From Ornithodoros turicata (lineage: Eukaryota; Arthropoda; Arachnida; Ixodida; Argasidae), in the NCBI RefSeq assembly GCF_037126465.1, contig NW_026999401.1, forward strand, positions 766,501 through 830,500: a stretch of DNA of 64,000 nucleotides. Direction: 5' to 3'. The position numbers and the translations under genes were made by a program. Within the stretch, counting starts at the first letter, position 1. Every line of letters begins with the position of its first letter. Positions 10,179-22,000 of this stretch are shown in pieces. The notes below the pieces were generated by a model. That model worked only from the letters and a program-made list of their open reading frames with translations. It was not told the origin of the DNA and made no database searches.

Positions 10179-12296
10179 ATGTCTGCTGCGCCGCCAGACA
10201 GCCAGCCTGCAGGCGAATCTTTGGACGAAAGGGAGTTTTTGATCAACCTCGTCGAACGTAGGGAGCCTCTATGGAACAAGGCCCATCGTGAGCATAAAAA
10301 CAGGAACATTAACCGTGCACTCCCAGTAAACCACGAATATCCTGGAGACGTCCAAAATGTGTCGCAGACGTCCAAGATATGTCGAGACATCCTATGTACG
10401 TCCCAGGGATATTCGTGATTGGATCCAAACTATATATGCTGCAGATGTCACAACGGTAGCTATGTTGCATGGACGTCACACGGACGTCCAGTCTGTCTCC
10501 TCAAAATATTTTAGTTCTTGGGGATATCCAATTCTGTACAGCCCCTGTACGTCCTAAAGCGAATATCTTGGGTACATCGAGATTTGGATATTCTGAGGTG
10601 ATCGCATCACGAACCAAAAAGTACGTGCAAACAGGGGCTGAATGACGTTTCTCAGAAACAAAGGCCGGTCCTGTGCAAGATTGCAAGATTTTGCTCCTTC
10701 CAAAACTGACTGTCTATGTTACATTGAGCACTTATTGCGAAAGAGGCAGAGATGCGGAATTCTGTGGCACTCTCAAATTTGACTTTCGATGAACCTATAC
10801 TGAGTGTCTCAGACCAAGAGCAGTAAGAAATACAGGCGTTACCTTGTTGCAGAGTTAATACACCACGCAACTCGTCACTTGACTGTTGTTTTTGTGCATA
10901 ATCGGATTATACTTAGACAGCTCACCATCCGTTTTGTTTCAGAGGCGAGGAGTACCCTCGAATTCGCGGAAGTTCGCGCGACAAGCAATATAGTATTTGT
11001 TTTCTCTTGGAAAGGGAATGCTAGTACCTTTTGAAGCTTTTTGGACTGTGAGCTTTTCCATTTCTCTGTTTGCTTTATTTAAATCGCCGCGCTCTGTGTC
11101 CGTTATGGGAATTACCAGAAACGGGTACAGTGGGGCAACAGGGAATGAAATAGTTATGTGGTGGCCACTCTCTATAGTTACGGGTCCGTTAATGGTGCCG
11201 ACACCAGTCCCCTGCACACAACTCTCGCAAAATGTTTCAAAATATGATTTGAAGATGATAAAAGCAACTTCAAGCTCCCAATAAACATCCATGCGTCGTC
11301 TCGATCTCAAAGCTGTCAATATCCCACGGACGTCTACTGTACGTTTGTGGGATGTTCGTGGAATGTGCAACAGGGGAAGATTTTATTGTCCCCTGGACGT
11401 ACAGATGATGTCTATGGGATTTGTGGCGTGTTCCCAGGGACGTTCCAACCTCCGAGTCAGGATATGACATGGATGTTCAGGGGACGTCTCTGGTTTGCTG
11501 GGCTGTGGGCCGAAATAGCGGACGCCATGCAGGCGGAAGGTGAGTGAAGATGATCTGCGAGTTACTTAAAACTGTATGTATTGCTCGTGCACGAAACGGT
11601 ACAACTTGAGCACTGCTTGTATATCCACGTACGACCTTTTTACCTTCATTGTATCTTCTTTCATTTCTTGATTTCTTTGCATGTGCAACAAAGATAGTAA
11701 ATGCCGACAGATGTGGAAAGCACTTGTCGACCAATTCAGAAGATGCCTTAAAGAGGCGAACAGACAGAAAAGTGGTGCTGGTGAGGCTGATATCGCATCA
11801 TCATTGGCAGCGATCAAGTGGAAATACTTTCAACTGATGATGTTTGTGAAGCCCAGCGTTGATCACAACGTGTAGGTAGCACCCAGCTTTGCTGCAAATT
11901 GTAGCTAGACACAGGGGTTTTTCATTTAAACCTTGTTGCAAATTGATGAGACATTGAAATTTCTCGAGGCCACAGTTAACGAATTCAGATGAAAGTTTTG
12001 TGAGATTCAAACGGATGAGATTTTGCAGGTTCAATAACAACGGTTTGAAAATCCCTGACTGTACCTCACGATACATTCCAGATGTGACATGATCCCAGAT
12101 GTTTTGGTTCATTTGCATGAATTTCATGTGGTGGACTTCCTGTAGGGGACACTGCAACATGGCCCAAAGGAAAACAGTGCCACAGTCTGCACCTGCAGTT
12201 TCTGTTGCCAGTACTCAGGTTGCTGAGCAAGAAGACCTGGACGTCCTCAGCGCAGTATCTGTCACTGACACTGCAAACGACGAGACTACACTCTAA
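10179..12296 (+). pseudogene. MADF/Myb-like DNA-binding protein of the Harbinger element, split by insertion
   Basis: An ATG at 10179 opens a MADF-like domain: EFLINLVERREPLWNKAHRE. The frame is cut at 10321 by a 1.18-kb insertion and resumes at 11505 as WAEIADAMQAE. Removing the insertion rejoins the frame at a natural Ala-Leu-Trp. A GTGAGT donor follows at about 11540. A third coding block, 11695-11878, reads KCRQMWKALVDQFRRCLKEA, typical of the MADF C-terminal helix. A last block near 12155-12296 (SAPAVSVASTQVAEQEDLDV) ends with a stop at the border of a MITE. Such proteins help Harbinger transposase enter the nucleus and bind ends. The donor near 11878 and the acceptor near 12149 are inference. 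Confidence 0.7.
10322..11502. mobile_element. TIR element inserted in the MADF gene
   Basis: The termini are inverted with one mismatch (CCCAGTAAACC and GGTTTGCTGGG) and flanked by CT on both sides. Repeated GGACGTCC-type words occur inside both ends. Excision in silico restores the MADF reading frame, which fixes the boundaries. No transposase seen. Superfamily uncertain. Confidence 0.75.
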
Positions 12297-12681
12297 ATCT
12301 TTTCACACCTTTAAAGGTGTAACAACGTGCATGGCGCACGCCTCTTTAGGTGTAATTTTGGTAACATCATAATGGAGCACGATTTCGCACACATTTTCTT
12401 TACTCGAGTGTTGTCTGTCTTCCAAAAATTCAGTCTTGCAACATCTCAACCTTGTTCAACAATATTGTAGACACTTGCGCGTGCTCGATTATCGATAGCG
12501 ATGCATATATGCATTAGCTCGTACCTACGATATCCAAGACATAATGAAAGCAAGATTTGCACTGACACTTGATCTTTAGCAATGCTTTCCAAAGTTTGTA
12601 AAATATCATCCTGGAGACGCAATGTTACGCAACCACACCTTCATAGCGCACACCTTTAAAGGTGTTAAAAAGTTTACAGTG
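12289..12681. mobile_element. MITE with CACACCTTTAAAGGTGT subterminal palindromes, TA target
   Basis: It begins CACTCTAAATCTTTT and ends with a partly complementary AAAAAGTTTACAGTG. TA flanks each side (12287-12288 and 12682-12683). The palindromic word ACACCTTTAAAGGTGT lies near each end. The 393-bp insert lies between the 3' ends of the two convergent Harbinger genes. Confidence 0.75.
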
Positions 12682-12804
12682 TACTGAAAGCAACCACGTC
12701 GCCAGTGAACCAAGTACCTCACGGGGCACGACGAGTACCAACCCAAGGAAAAAGAAATGGGGATTGTTTGATGATTTGATTGTTTTGATTGTTTGATCAT
12801 TCAC

Positions 12805-13710
12805 CTTGTAGTTATAGTACATTGATCCGCTAAGTGGTGGCGCCTGGATATTTACATGTTTGCCATCAACGGCTCCAATGCAGTTGGGGAATTGCCACCT
12901 AGTTGCAAAATCCCGTGCAGAGCCTTCCCACAATTGCCGAGTAGGTTCCTACAAGAGCAGGCATAAGCAATTCCGTCAAAATGTGCAACATGAATTAAGA
13001 GGGATCAGCATCATGCCTCTTGCAATCTGTGTTAGCTGAATCTGGGTAAACTTCATACAGGCATGTACACTGGCTGCAGAGTCTCCCACAGAGCATTGCA
13101 AGTCTCCAGGATGATGCGCCTCGCAGTCTCGAAACCAACGCGGAACAAAAAGGCCATCGACTTTACGCTGTCCCCAGTAGCCAGGTACCTGCGCCGTGGC
13201 CAGAGCTACAGATGTGCATACATATACGCCGAATATCCGCAAGAAGCTCATGCCAGTCGACATACCTCAGTGTAATGGCAAGCCTTTGCTCTGGTGAAAT
13301 TGCCTTCCGTCCCCACGGACATTTTGTCAGCTTCTCCCTCACGAGTCCCAACAGGTGGTTGAACCTCTCAGGGGACATCCTGAGGACGGTGTAGTGCAGC
13401 TCGGAACCGCTGGACTGCATTCTTCTCACCTTAATCATTGAATATGTTCGTAAGTTCGTGAATTTGATTGAAAACAGCAGCTAACCATCGTGCCATAGGC
13501 TCCTTCGGTCTCTCGGTTCCGCCACTCTTCTCGAACCCACCATCGCCGCGCAGACGGCTCGCTAGTCTTCCGCCACAAAAGCAGGTATATGAGCAACCGA
13601 AGAATCAGTTGCTTTCTTCTCAAAATATTTATCTGCCGGTCGCGGAACCGTTTAACGGACAACGCGCGCGCTTTCGCCATTTCGGAGCAGCCGTCAAGAC
13701 AACCGCGCAA
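12805..13710 (-). pseudogene. HARBI1-like transposase, four exons, C-terminus missing
   Basis: An ATG at 13708-13710 starts a protein readable across four exons: 13710-13486, 13429-13266, 13188-13059 and 12948-12805. The introns (56, 77, 110 nt) all begin GT and end AG, and the exon frames join exactly for 221 codons. Typical HARBI1 segments appear in order: RRWWVREEWRNRETEGAYGTM, RMSPERFNHLLGLVREKL, ISPEQRLAITLRY joined to LATGDSV, FRVGFETARRIILETCNAL, and WQFPNCIGAVDGKHV with SGSMYYNYK. The first catalytic Asp (AVDGKH) is present. The downstream Asp and Glu of the DDE triad are not found before the MITE at 12681, so the nuclease is incomplete. Splice sites are intact, so loss of the C-terminus is the main lesion. 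Confidence 0.88.
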
Positions 13711-14004
13711 ACCGCAGCGCCACCATCTGCGAGAAATCGGTGAAACCTAAAATTATACACATGAGTATATATGAGTATGGGAGCCGTAATTCGTTCCCAT
13801 TTACTTTTGTGATGTTCATAAACAAAAACTACTCGACTTTTGTATGTTTTATACTTGAGAATATATATTTGTACTCCGAAACGATCTTTCGACGGACGTC
13901 CCTGTCGCCTGTCAAATGAGTAGGGGAATAGCAGACCCAGCATCCGCGACAGCGGCAAAATCTGTAGCGTGTCGCTTATCGCTTGTTATGGGGCCCCGCC
14001 TTAA

Positions 14005-15590
14005 CGGCGCATTGGATGCAACGGCTCGTTGGCTATAACGGCACGGTATGGATGTACCGACACGTTGGATGTAACCGCACGGTGGACATGGTGATCTTTT
14101 GGATGTAAATGCTCGATGGATAAGCGGCTTCAGGATATGTCGGCCGTGAACTAATGTGGCACCGATTTTTTTTTTTTTTTTTTTTTGAATCAGCCACTCC
14201 ATAACACATATTTCGCGGCGTATCCTCGGAACGTTTTTGTTTGTTTGTTTTCGTGATGTGATGTGATGTGATAAGGAAAAAAATGGGGATGCGAGTTTCG
14301 ACGACGTCGAACTGGCTACCCCAGTACTCTTATACAAACACATGATGAGAGTGATGAAAAACAGAGATGATGATTTTTGTTTTCGTGAGAGTCCGTCAAA
14401 TTACGATGTTTTATGATTTGATATGTTCACAAGTTACGGACAGAGTTGCTGTCGTGAGAGAATAAATTAGTCAGGTTCTAAATTACGAGGTTGGTCCACA
14501 AGTTGAAATCCCCAAATCTCAAAACATTCACGAAAAAATATAGTATTAGGTAAAAAAGGCAAAAGCGCATTAGGTAAAAAAGCTGCTGGTCGTGTGTGTC
14601 ATGTTCTGCTTGCTGTACGTACTTGGCCTCGCTAAGGGCGGGCCGCTCGTCACGACCAACGCAACAGCGCGCGTCCTAGGCCGACTTCCAAGCAAACCGT
14701 ACCGTCATGTGATCGTCGGGGAAAACCCAGGCAAAACGTCCTGGCAGCACGGCCGGACTGGGCATAAGTAAGAAAGCACCAACACGGCTTTACGACAACG
14801 AATGGCGCGAAGGCAGCCAATGATAAAAGTGACAACAAAGCAGCGACAAAGATAACTTCCCGGAATGCAGACGCAGCATTGCGATTTTTTCTATTTTCAA
14901 AGTGCTGTCTGTTGACAATACAAAAAAAAAACATCTGCTGTACACCTAACATTTTATTAATATGCGCGTTGCTCCACACATGCGCATTGCTTAGAACTAA
15001 TTGATGTTGATGTTGACGAAAAAAATAATAGAGAGAAATAGGGAACTCAGCAACATGCTTCATACCCTAACGATTTGTGGTTGTACCAATATAGCAGCTG
15101 TCTATGAACAAATCAATGTTAATCCGTATTACAGATCACTTCTTTTCATTTAGTTATTTTTTTCCTATTCAAAGAAGTACCCGTGAGGTACCGCGTTGGC
15201 GTCTAGGTTTGACACAGGCGTCTATATTCAGCGACACCTGCGTTCTTTGCGCTGGTATTGGAACCACTGTCCCACACTTTTCTACGTCTGTGGATGTAGC
15301 ATGAAAATGCAAACACCGAACTTTTACTAACCTTATAATCAACTAACGAACGTGCTGTTCCGTCGCGTTCGTTTCATTTATCTCATATTTCTTGATTTTA
15401 TTTATTTATTTATGTATTTCTGGAATAGCAAGCCGACGTCCCGTTTGGCTGACCTTTAGCCTGTTTTTTTTTTTCGTCTAATAAATATATCCCCCCTCTC
15501 CCGTCGCTGTCGCTGGTTGTCGTTGGTTTTCCTTGCTTCGCGAACGTGAATTCGGATTCGGGAAAAGACTGTTGCTCATTGCGTGGGCGG
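14005..15590. other. Non-coding stretch after the Harbinger element
   Basis: From 14005 to 14120 run degenerate repeats of about 20 bp built on CGTTGGATGTAAC. A T22 tract lies near 14167-14188. Around 15421-15505 is a repeat also found at 37354-37432 (GGAATAGCAAGC ... GGCTGACNTTT ... then C-rich), probably a LINE or SINE 3' end. No gene recognised. Confidence 0.5.
15421..15505 (+). repeat. Retroelement 3'-end-like repeat, copy 1
   Basis: Shares GGAATAGCAAGC, TGGCTGAC, TAGCCTG, a T/C-rich run and a TATCCCCCC end with 37354-37432. Likely the tail of a dispersed retroelement. Parent family not identified. Confidence 0.5.
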
Positions 15591-15599
15591 AAATAACTG

Positions 15600-15945
15600 T
15601 GCAGCGACCGCTTGATCGATTTTTCTTATTGGTTCACGTGGAACGTTCATGAAAAAAAAGAAAGAAAATAATAAAGATAAAAATAAAAATATATCGATCA
15701 ATAAAAGAAAGAGAAACAACAAATAAAGCTGCAGTTCTAAGTACCGTTGTCCTAAGAAACATTTATCTGTGTGTAATCCGCTTGCTGACTGTTTCAACAT
15801 TACGAACATTACAGGCCAGTCCTGTTGAGCGTTACTGGAATGTTTGTGAAGTCGGCCTTCCACTAACCGTAAATACGAGGGATTCTCGTTGGCCTTATGA
15901 GACAGTTGACTGAGTAAGCACAAACCCGAAACGGCAAAATCGAGC
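15600..15945 (+). repeat. Repeat unit B, copy 2
   Basis: Second direct copy of the 9060-9425 repeat, about 6.5 kb away, with scattered substitutions and an A-rich middle of different length. Confidence 0.75.
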
Positions 15946-15949
15946 AAAT

Positions 15950-18290
15950 TGACGTTTCATGTCAAGCTAATAAACTCATCTCACTTCTCTATAAGCGCAC
16001 CGAAAAAAAGAAGAGGTTTATTGGTCTCGGTGGTCTCTTACACGGGCCGCGATAATGCTGGCTCGTCTACCCAACGTCCCCCCCCCCCCCCCGACAATGC
16101 TGGCTGACGATAATCCCTTTACGAGCAGCTACGTAAGCTTTTGTTCTGGTCTCCAAGACCATGCTCTAAGTCCGCTGTCCATGAAAGTAAAGAGGAGAGA
16201 GGGAGCACTACAGTGCGCGTGCGCGCCGCATGGTCGGCAGATGGATACGGTCAAAATGTTCCGCGCGGTTTTTCCTGTGCTACGGCTAGAGGGCGACACA
16301 GACTGACGCGGTTTACGGGGCTCTGAGACGGTATTTATCCGTACTCACGTTTCATGCTTTTTTATAAAAACGGAAAGTGGTAGACATATAAATTTGATGT
16401 CTATCGATTCCTGAAATAATCCCAGAGAAAGTAAATGCAAAGTTTTTTTTTCGAAATGGCTATAGAAGTTTAATAAAACCTGTTCAAAGAGGGAGGAGAA
16501 AAATTGTGTATTTTTTCGCATTCGTGACGTCGCCGTAAAATACATACGACATATATGAGAAATCCTGTAGCGTAACTAGTTTCATCTCGTCTTCCTCTTT
16601 ATGATAAAAGCACCCGCGTCAAAATCTGCGCGGCGGTTACCGAGAGATAGCATAAAAACTGTTCCATAGGAAATACATTGGGACGGAGAGCTGGTATGCC
16701 CTCTTAACTTCGCGAGCTAGTGCATCACTTCGACGCGTGATTCGCCACGAACTCTTCCACGAGACAACCACAATGGTTATGGAGCGCGCGAACTTTAAAA
16801 AAGGACGGAAGGCTATCAAAAAATATTTAAAAAATCAGATTAAGACGTTTCATGAAAGTGTGTGTGTCATTTTACCAGATTGCGTGAAAGGTTTTGATGT
16901 GTGCAATTTGTTTCCCAGAAAAAAAACTCACATAAATATGGCTCCGCGCGTTCACCCTTAACTCGCCACTCCAGGTATAACGAGGATGAGATGGTATGAT
17001 GCCACGTCACCGACGACGTTATAAGGAGAACTCGTTCTCGTTCGCCGGTTAGTGGGGGTTAGCCCCCGCCTTGTCTCTTTGCCGCCGTAAACCCGTTTTG
17101 CCAGTTCTCCCGGAGAACAGGGGATAGAAGGAGCGGCTGAATCATTACCGAGCCAGTAGAAAGGCTCTTTTCAGATCCCCGAGCAGCCGAGTAGCAGACA
17201 ACATTTCTCTGGACCAAACAGCGAGTGTTCTCCTTATAGCGTCAACGCCAGGTTCCCGGCAGATCACAGTCTGGTACTGCTCTTCACCACCATATTGCGC
17301 ACGGTCGCTTTGTGCGGCGTGCTTTAAATTCAATTTCTGCGATAACCATGACTCTGTGGTGTGAATTACTTCGCGTGGTGTATTTTACTGGCCTACTTAA
17401 TAGTTTTATAGAAAGAAAACAGGGTGTTAAAAATGACTTCTGTGCTACTTTAACTGTAACGATAACGACCGGTACTTTGCCGGTACTGTACCACGCAGCA
17501 ACCGACAGACCGATCGTACGCACCGCGCCGGTTCTCGAAGACTCGCCAATTTGACCTGACGTGCTGAAGGTTATTTAAAGGAGCAAAGAGAGAGAGAGAG
17601 AGAGAGAAATACATGATGACGATAATATGGGGATGACTTCCGCTCATTGAGCAGAATGCTACCCCAAAGGAGCAAAGAAATGAAAATAGGCGCTATGGAA
17701 TATGAAAGCGCCACTTCTCGAGTCCACATGCAAAATACTTCCGGGGAATGTGATCGGGTCGCCATTTCAGGTGTTTTCCAGGCTTTAGAGCATTAGAGCT
17801 CATATGCCTACGCTCATCATTAATGGTGGGGGGGGGGGGTGACGTTGGGCCACAGGTACTTGTTTTCGTTCCTGTAAGTCATAGAGAGTCTTTGTATGCA
17901 ATGTTCCTTTTTGCAACCGTCGCAAGGAGGGCAAAGCCGCATTTTCTAGCATACACCATTCACTCGCAGATTCATACCTGGGAATTATGTTCTGCTATTG
18001 CCCCTGGATAAAATAAATTTAAGTGAACTAAAAGAATAAAAAAAACACATTCGTTGGCTGTTTGTGGGCTGTATGCCACGATAGTCGCCCTTCTTTCACT
18101 GGCTTCCAGGGCTTTACCCCTCGATAGCGGCCACTCTTTCATACAGAAGAAAGTAAAAAGGAATAAAAGAGGATAAGCACTCGCTGGCTTGTGGGCTTTT
18201 GCACCACGATAGGGGCCACTCTTTCAGACACTACAGGGGCGTCCAGAAACATTGTCTAATAGTGCATTCAACGGCGACTTTTCAGCCACC
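15950..18290. other. Stretch without recognisable genes
   Basis: Contains a C14 tract at about 16080, an (AG)n tract at 17583-17606 and a G11 tract at about 17826. Several short open frames exist (for example 16737-16961 + and 17145-17333 -) but none resembles a known family or has convincing coding context. Confidence 0.4.
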
Positions 18291-18303
18291 GTACTCATTT
18301 TCT

Positions 18304-18904
18304 GGGATGACGCCGAAATAAATCATGTAAAAATAAACCGTTCAAAAATAAATATGGTAAAGATAAATCTTTCAAAATAAACTCTTCAATATAAATCACG
18401 AGAAAATCCACGCGATCGAAATAAACTCCGAAAAGTAAACTTCGAAGTATAAACGCTTCGAAATAAATCACCGTCCCTGATTGATGGACAACCGACGGCT
18501 CTACGTCCGCCGCGGAAATTAGTGCGCTCATCGCGCTTTCACAGCTCGGCGCTCGGCTGGTTCAAGGGTCAAGAGTGCGTGTCCTGTATTCATACGCGCA
18601 CCGTCCTCATCACTTTTAAACTGGATATTTGAAACCCAATGTTGTTATATGAACAAATGTAATGTACAAACATGAGTTAGAAACATAATAGCATGTTCCA
18701 CCGAAAAGAACATCGTGTAGCCCATAAAGTATCATACGGAACATTACCTTCCTAACCCTCACCATGATTTATTTTAACGACGTTTATTTTGAGGGCGTGT
18801 ATTTTTAAAGGATTTATTTCAGAAAATGGATTTTGAAGGGTGGAATTTTAAGCGTGGATTTCTTAATGTTTTATTTTAAAAGATTTATTTCGGCGTACAG
18901 CCCA
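18304..18904. repeat. Inverted-repeat element with AATAAA-rich subterminal repeats
   Basis: Left end contains GACGCCGAAATAAATCATG and the right end contains the complement of ACGCCGAAATAAATC. Inside both ends run degenerate tandem words such as CGAAATAAA and TTCAAAATAAA. The centre (about 18490-18750) is unique. No coding capacity. Target duplication not resolved. Confidence 0.6.
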
Positions 18905-19530
18905 TTTTCTCAGTGGCGAGCTTGATGGTTTGCATAGGCCTCATTCCAACCGGCGATCTGTTTACGTTCAATTTCACTGGCTTTCTTTGGTTTCTGACCT
19001 GTTATTTGTTTCTTTTTAATACTGTTGTTCACTCACTGCATAACTTCAGCAGTGAGTGGTGGGTGACTATGGCGTAATAAATAATGACTGATGTTGGATG
19101 AATGATGGTAGGTGATTGTGGTGGCATAAGCCGTGAGTAAAATGTATAAAGGTGAGACGAGTAAAAATAAATGGGGGGGGGGTTAAAAGGAGTCAGTGTG
19201 ACGGGATAAAAGTTAAAACGGGTAATGAAACAGAGTGAATGACTGAAGTACAAAGGAAATAAAGAGAAACTTTAAAGGTTAAAAAGATGAGGGCCAATAT
19301 AGGGCATATTCTAAATATAATACGTGATACGAAGCTTGTATAAAGCGGGGTTTTAAAACCTGACATTAATGTCTCCATTCTGAAGATCATAGATAACATT
19401 GGGGGTGAATTTTTTCAGGAATTCATGCGTTTGCGTTTTCACCTGTTCTCTTCTTAGGACCCACTTTATTTCATTGCTGCATTTCGCTAGGAATCTCACC
19501 GAGTCTGGGGGAGACCCTCCGTGCGGTATA
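18905..19530. other. AT-rich non-coding stretch
   Basis: Includes a G9 tract near 19173 and a purine-rich run from 19140 to 19290. No gene or classifiable repeat seen. Confidence 0.4.
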
Positions 19531-19532
19531 TC

Positions 19533-20346
19533 CAGACTTGTACAAAATACTGCGCAAAAGTATTTAAAATAAGATACTAAATACTCTACGGAAAAAGTAT
19601 TTAAAATAGAGTACAAAATACTCAAAACTGAAAGTAATTTGAGTAGAGTACTAAATACTCTAAGGGGTATTTAAGATACTATTTAAAGTACTTTAGTATT
19701 AGCAGTAAGTGAAACGCGCATTCTGAACGTGGCCTTACAAATGAAAGGAATAAACTTCATCAGCCATGCATATCTTTCATTTGCAACGTCTTGGTGTCAA
19801 GTAATATTTGGTGAACTTTGGTGAACCCAAGTAAACTTTGTTGATATGTTCTGACCCAAAACTTCGTAATCCCTCCTGTATGTCGGTTCGGGTCTTTCAA
19901 CCTCTGGCACGTGTTTATTGCTTTGATGACCAAGTAAATAAATGCCGGGATTATCTTGTACCTAATCCCCTGGTGATTCACCTGGCAATATGAATAGGAA
20001 CGGTTTTCTGACGAAGCTGGCTATTGAGAAGCAAGGCCAGGCTTGGGACCAGCCTATTGTACAAGAGGATAAATGACAGATTCGCGAATTCCCGAAAAAA
20101 AAAATAAACGAAGAAAAAGGGGGTTAAATTCCAGTGAGCTGAAAATCTCGGCACGGCGGGAAGCGTGCTGGATGGCTTGGCGAGGAAGGAAAGTATTTGA
20201 GTACTGAGTAGCAAATACCGAAAAAAGTATTTTAAATACATTAAAAATACTTGTCGGAAAAAAGTATTGAGTAGAGTACCAAAATACCCGAAAAAGTATT
20301 TAAAATACTGTATTTTGAGTACGTACTCATGATACGTACAAGTCTG
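19533..20346. mobile_element. hAT-like non-autonomous element with AGTATTTAAAATACT subterminal repeats
   Basis: Ends CAGACTTGTAC and GTACAAGTCTG are perfect inverted repeats with the CAG...CTG form of hAT elements. Both ends hold stacks of GTATTTAAAATACT and GAGTAGAGTACT words. The centre, about 19690-20190, has no coding sequence. An 8-bp target duplication is not visible. Confidence 0.65.
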
Positions 20347-20607
20347 ATCGCACCTCGTCAACCAGTTCTGGTAGGATACCTCTACAACGGTGAGGATGAA
20401 CTGCCTTCTTTCAGAGGCATTAGAGGGTGTCTGGTCGAGGTACCGTATCGTCCCGTAATTGATGTCGTTGATGCCAAAGAGATTTTTTTATTTTCTCTTT
20501 GACAGGAGCCAAAAAGGGGCATGCTGAGAAAAAGTGTTGGAGGGGAATGTGATCGGGTCGCTGCGCCATTTAGTTTACAAACCGGGGCTCTATCAAGTCT
20601 GCATGTA

Positions 20608-21475
20608 AGTGAAAAAAAAGTGGCTAGGTAGGAAGCAAGCGAGCTGGTGAAGATGACGCATAATGTAAAACCCTGAGACTAGGGAACACGAAGAGACAAA
20701 CACAACACGAAGTGTCAAACACAGCTGAAAATTTTACTTCAAATACAAGAAATATATTCACAACAGAGGGAAGAGAAACAACCAGTTGAGGACAAAATAG
20801 GAGGTCAGTTCGGGAGAACGAGCAGTCTGGCCAAGGCCGAACCGAGGATTACGGATGGTTTGCTGACACAGTTCCCACAAGATGTTATGCAAAGGGTCTC
20901 TCTCGAAAGCCTCCTGTGAGGGCCCACTTCGGAAGCCTTTACAATGGACCTTTTCCATATTCGCGTCGCTGCGGAATGTCGAACGTCATGTCTTTCCTCC
21001 CAATAATGGTGACGTTTTACGAACTGGCACGTACGTTGCGTGGGAAAGTAGCAAGAGAAGATTGGAAGAAGAATGCGGAAAGAGTGAAAGCGCATTGTGC
21101 TCGTTACCATACCTCAAACGTCCGCTAACCTTGAAACCGATTATCTCCCAACAAAGAACATGACAATCGCCCGCAGGTAGGTCCATTGCAATGTTTGCCG
21201 CTCAAAGATGGTGGACTCAAGGGCTGGGCATGCGCATACGCGTTGTCGGAAATGGTCCATTGTTTCATCCCATAGAGGGAAGCAATCTGAGCATTCTTCC
21301 AAATGCTTGGGAATTTCGGACTTTGAAGCTTTATTTTTTACTTTTAATGAAGCTGTCTCAAGCGATCATTTAAGCAAAGTTTTGTCTGGCCAATATAACA
21401 GAAACCACAAGCTAGGGGCATCTGTTAAACAACGTTTGAAGAACAGGCGACGGATTTGTTCCGGTGATCGAGAAC
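20608..21475 (-). mobile_element. Penelope-like element 3' end, minus-strand copy
   Basis: Reading on the minus strand from 21475, a GIY-YIG endonuclease segment appears (GFCYIGQTKLCLNDRL, about 21415-21365), then KHLEECSDCFPLWDET, then after a 313-bp insertion a further open segment and a tail running to about 20608. GIY-YIG endonucleases of this kind lie C-terminal to the reverse transcriptase in Penelope elements. The RT itself is absent, so this is a 5'-truncated copy. It lies head-to-head with the plus-strand copy at 21519. Confidence 0.72.
20946..21258. mobile_element. Short TIR element with AT target duplication, copy 1
   Basis: Starts GGACCTTTTCC and ends GGAAATGGTCC, flanked by AT on both sides. 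The opposite Penelope arm has the uninterrupted site CAATTG (about 23979), while here it reads CAAT-element-ATTG. A second copy lies at 47179-47499 in reverse orientation, with the same AT flanks. Confidence 0.82.
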
Positions 21476-21677
21476 AGCTTCCGTCTTGGCCGTCTCACGC
21501 TTTTCGCCAAACCTGAAGTTACCTGCAAGAATTACCGGAACAAATTCGTCCCCTGTTCTTGAAATGTTGTTTATCAGATCCACCTAGCTTGTGCTTTCTG
21601 TTATATTGGCCAGACAAAGCGGTGCTTAAATGATCGCTTGAGAGAGCATTCATTAAAAGTAAAAAATAAAGCTTCAT

Positions 21678-22000
21678 GGAGGAGGAGGAGGAGGAGGAGG
21701 AGGAGGAGGAGTGTCGTTGGGAGGAACCCGAGAGGTCTGCCTGCCTGATTAGGCGGCATGTTTCTCGGGAAGGGAAAGGTGGTGGAGAGGAGGAGAGGAA
21801 AGGGTGAAGTGGAAGACCGAGCGGAATCCGCTCGGGGGGAGGATAGCTGCGTCCATGGGCCGACTTCAGGGGAACTGTGCCGGCATACGCCTATTACACA
21901 TCTGAGGGAAACCCAGGAAAAACCCCAGACGGCACAGCCGGCCCGCGGATTCGAACCGCGGACCTCCCAGTCTCCAAGCGCACGCGTTACCGCTGCGCCC
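21678..22000 (-). mobile_element. tRNA-derived SINE inserted in the Penelope GIY-YIG region
   Basis: On the minus strand it starts with a tRNA-like head: box A region GCGCAGCGGTAACGCG and box B GGTTCGAATCCGCG. A body of about 230 bp follows, and it ends in a (CCT)n-type tail. The 10-bp direct repeat AAAGCTTCAT flanks it (21668-21677 and 22001-22010). Length is 323 bp. Tick genomes carry tRNA-derived SINEs such as Ruka. Whether this is one cannot be decided here. Confidence 0.88.

Larger units (their letters stand above)
9890..14001. mobile_element. PIF/Harbinger DNA transposon with MADF and transposase genes (defective)
   Basis: The ends are inverted: AGGCGGGACCCCATAACAAG at the left matches the complement of the right end with one mismatch. 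TAA lies immediately outside both ends (9887-9889 and 14002-14004), fitting the 3-bp TWA duplication of this superfamily. Inside are a MADF-domain gene on the + strand and a HARBI1-like transposase on the - strand, convergent. Autonomous Harbingers encode such a pair. Inverted similarity built on GTTACATCCAACG words continues outside the TAA on both sides, so the true boundary may lie further out. The copy is dead: the transposase lacks its C-terminal half, and two other elements sit inside (10322-11502 and 12289-12681). Confidence 0.85.

Noticed and set aside
17145..17333. Small minus-strand frame containing EEQYQTVICREPGVDAIRRT as a possible exon.
   Set aside because: No splice context, no recognised family and only 62 codons. 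Support is too thin.
20612..20630. A-run followed by GTGGCTAGG at the Penelope tail, looking like the LINE-tRNA-Glu junction.
   Set aside because: After GTGGCTAGG the sequence diverges from tRNA-Glu (TAGGAAGC). The match is nine bases and belongs to the Penelope tail.
20916..21128. 70-codon frame (MRAHFGSLYNGPFPYS start) as a host gene exon.
   Set aside because: Most of it lies inside the AT-target element at 20946-21258, also present at 47179. It is transposon DNA.
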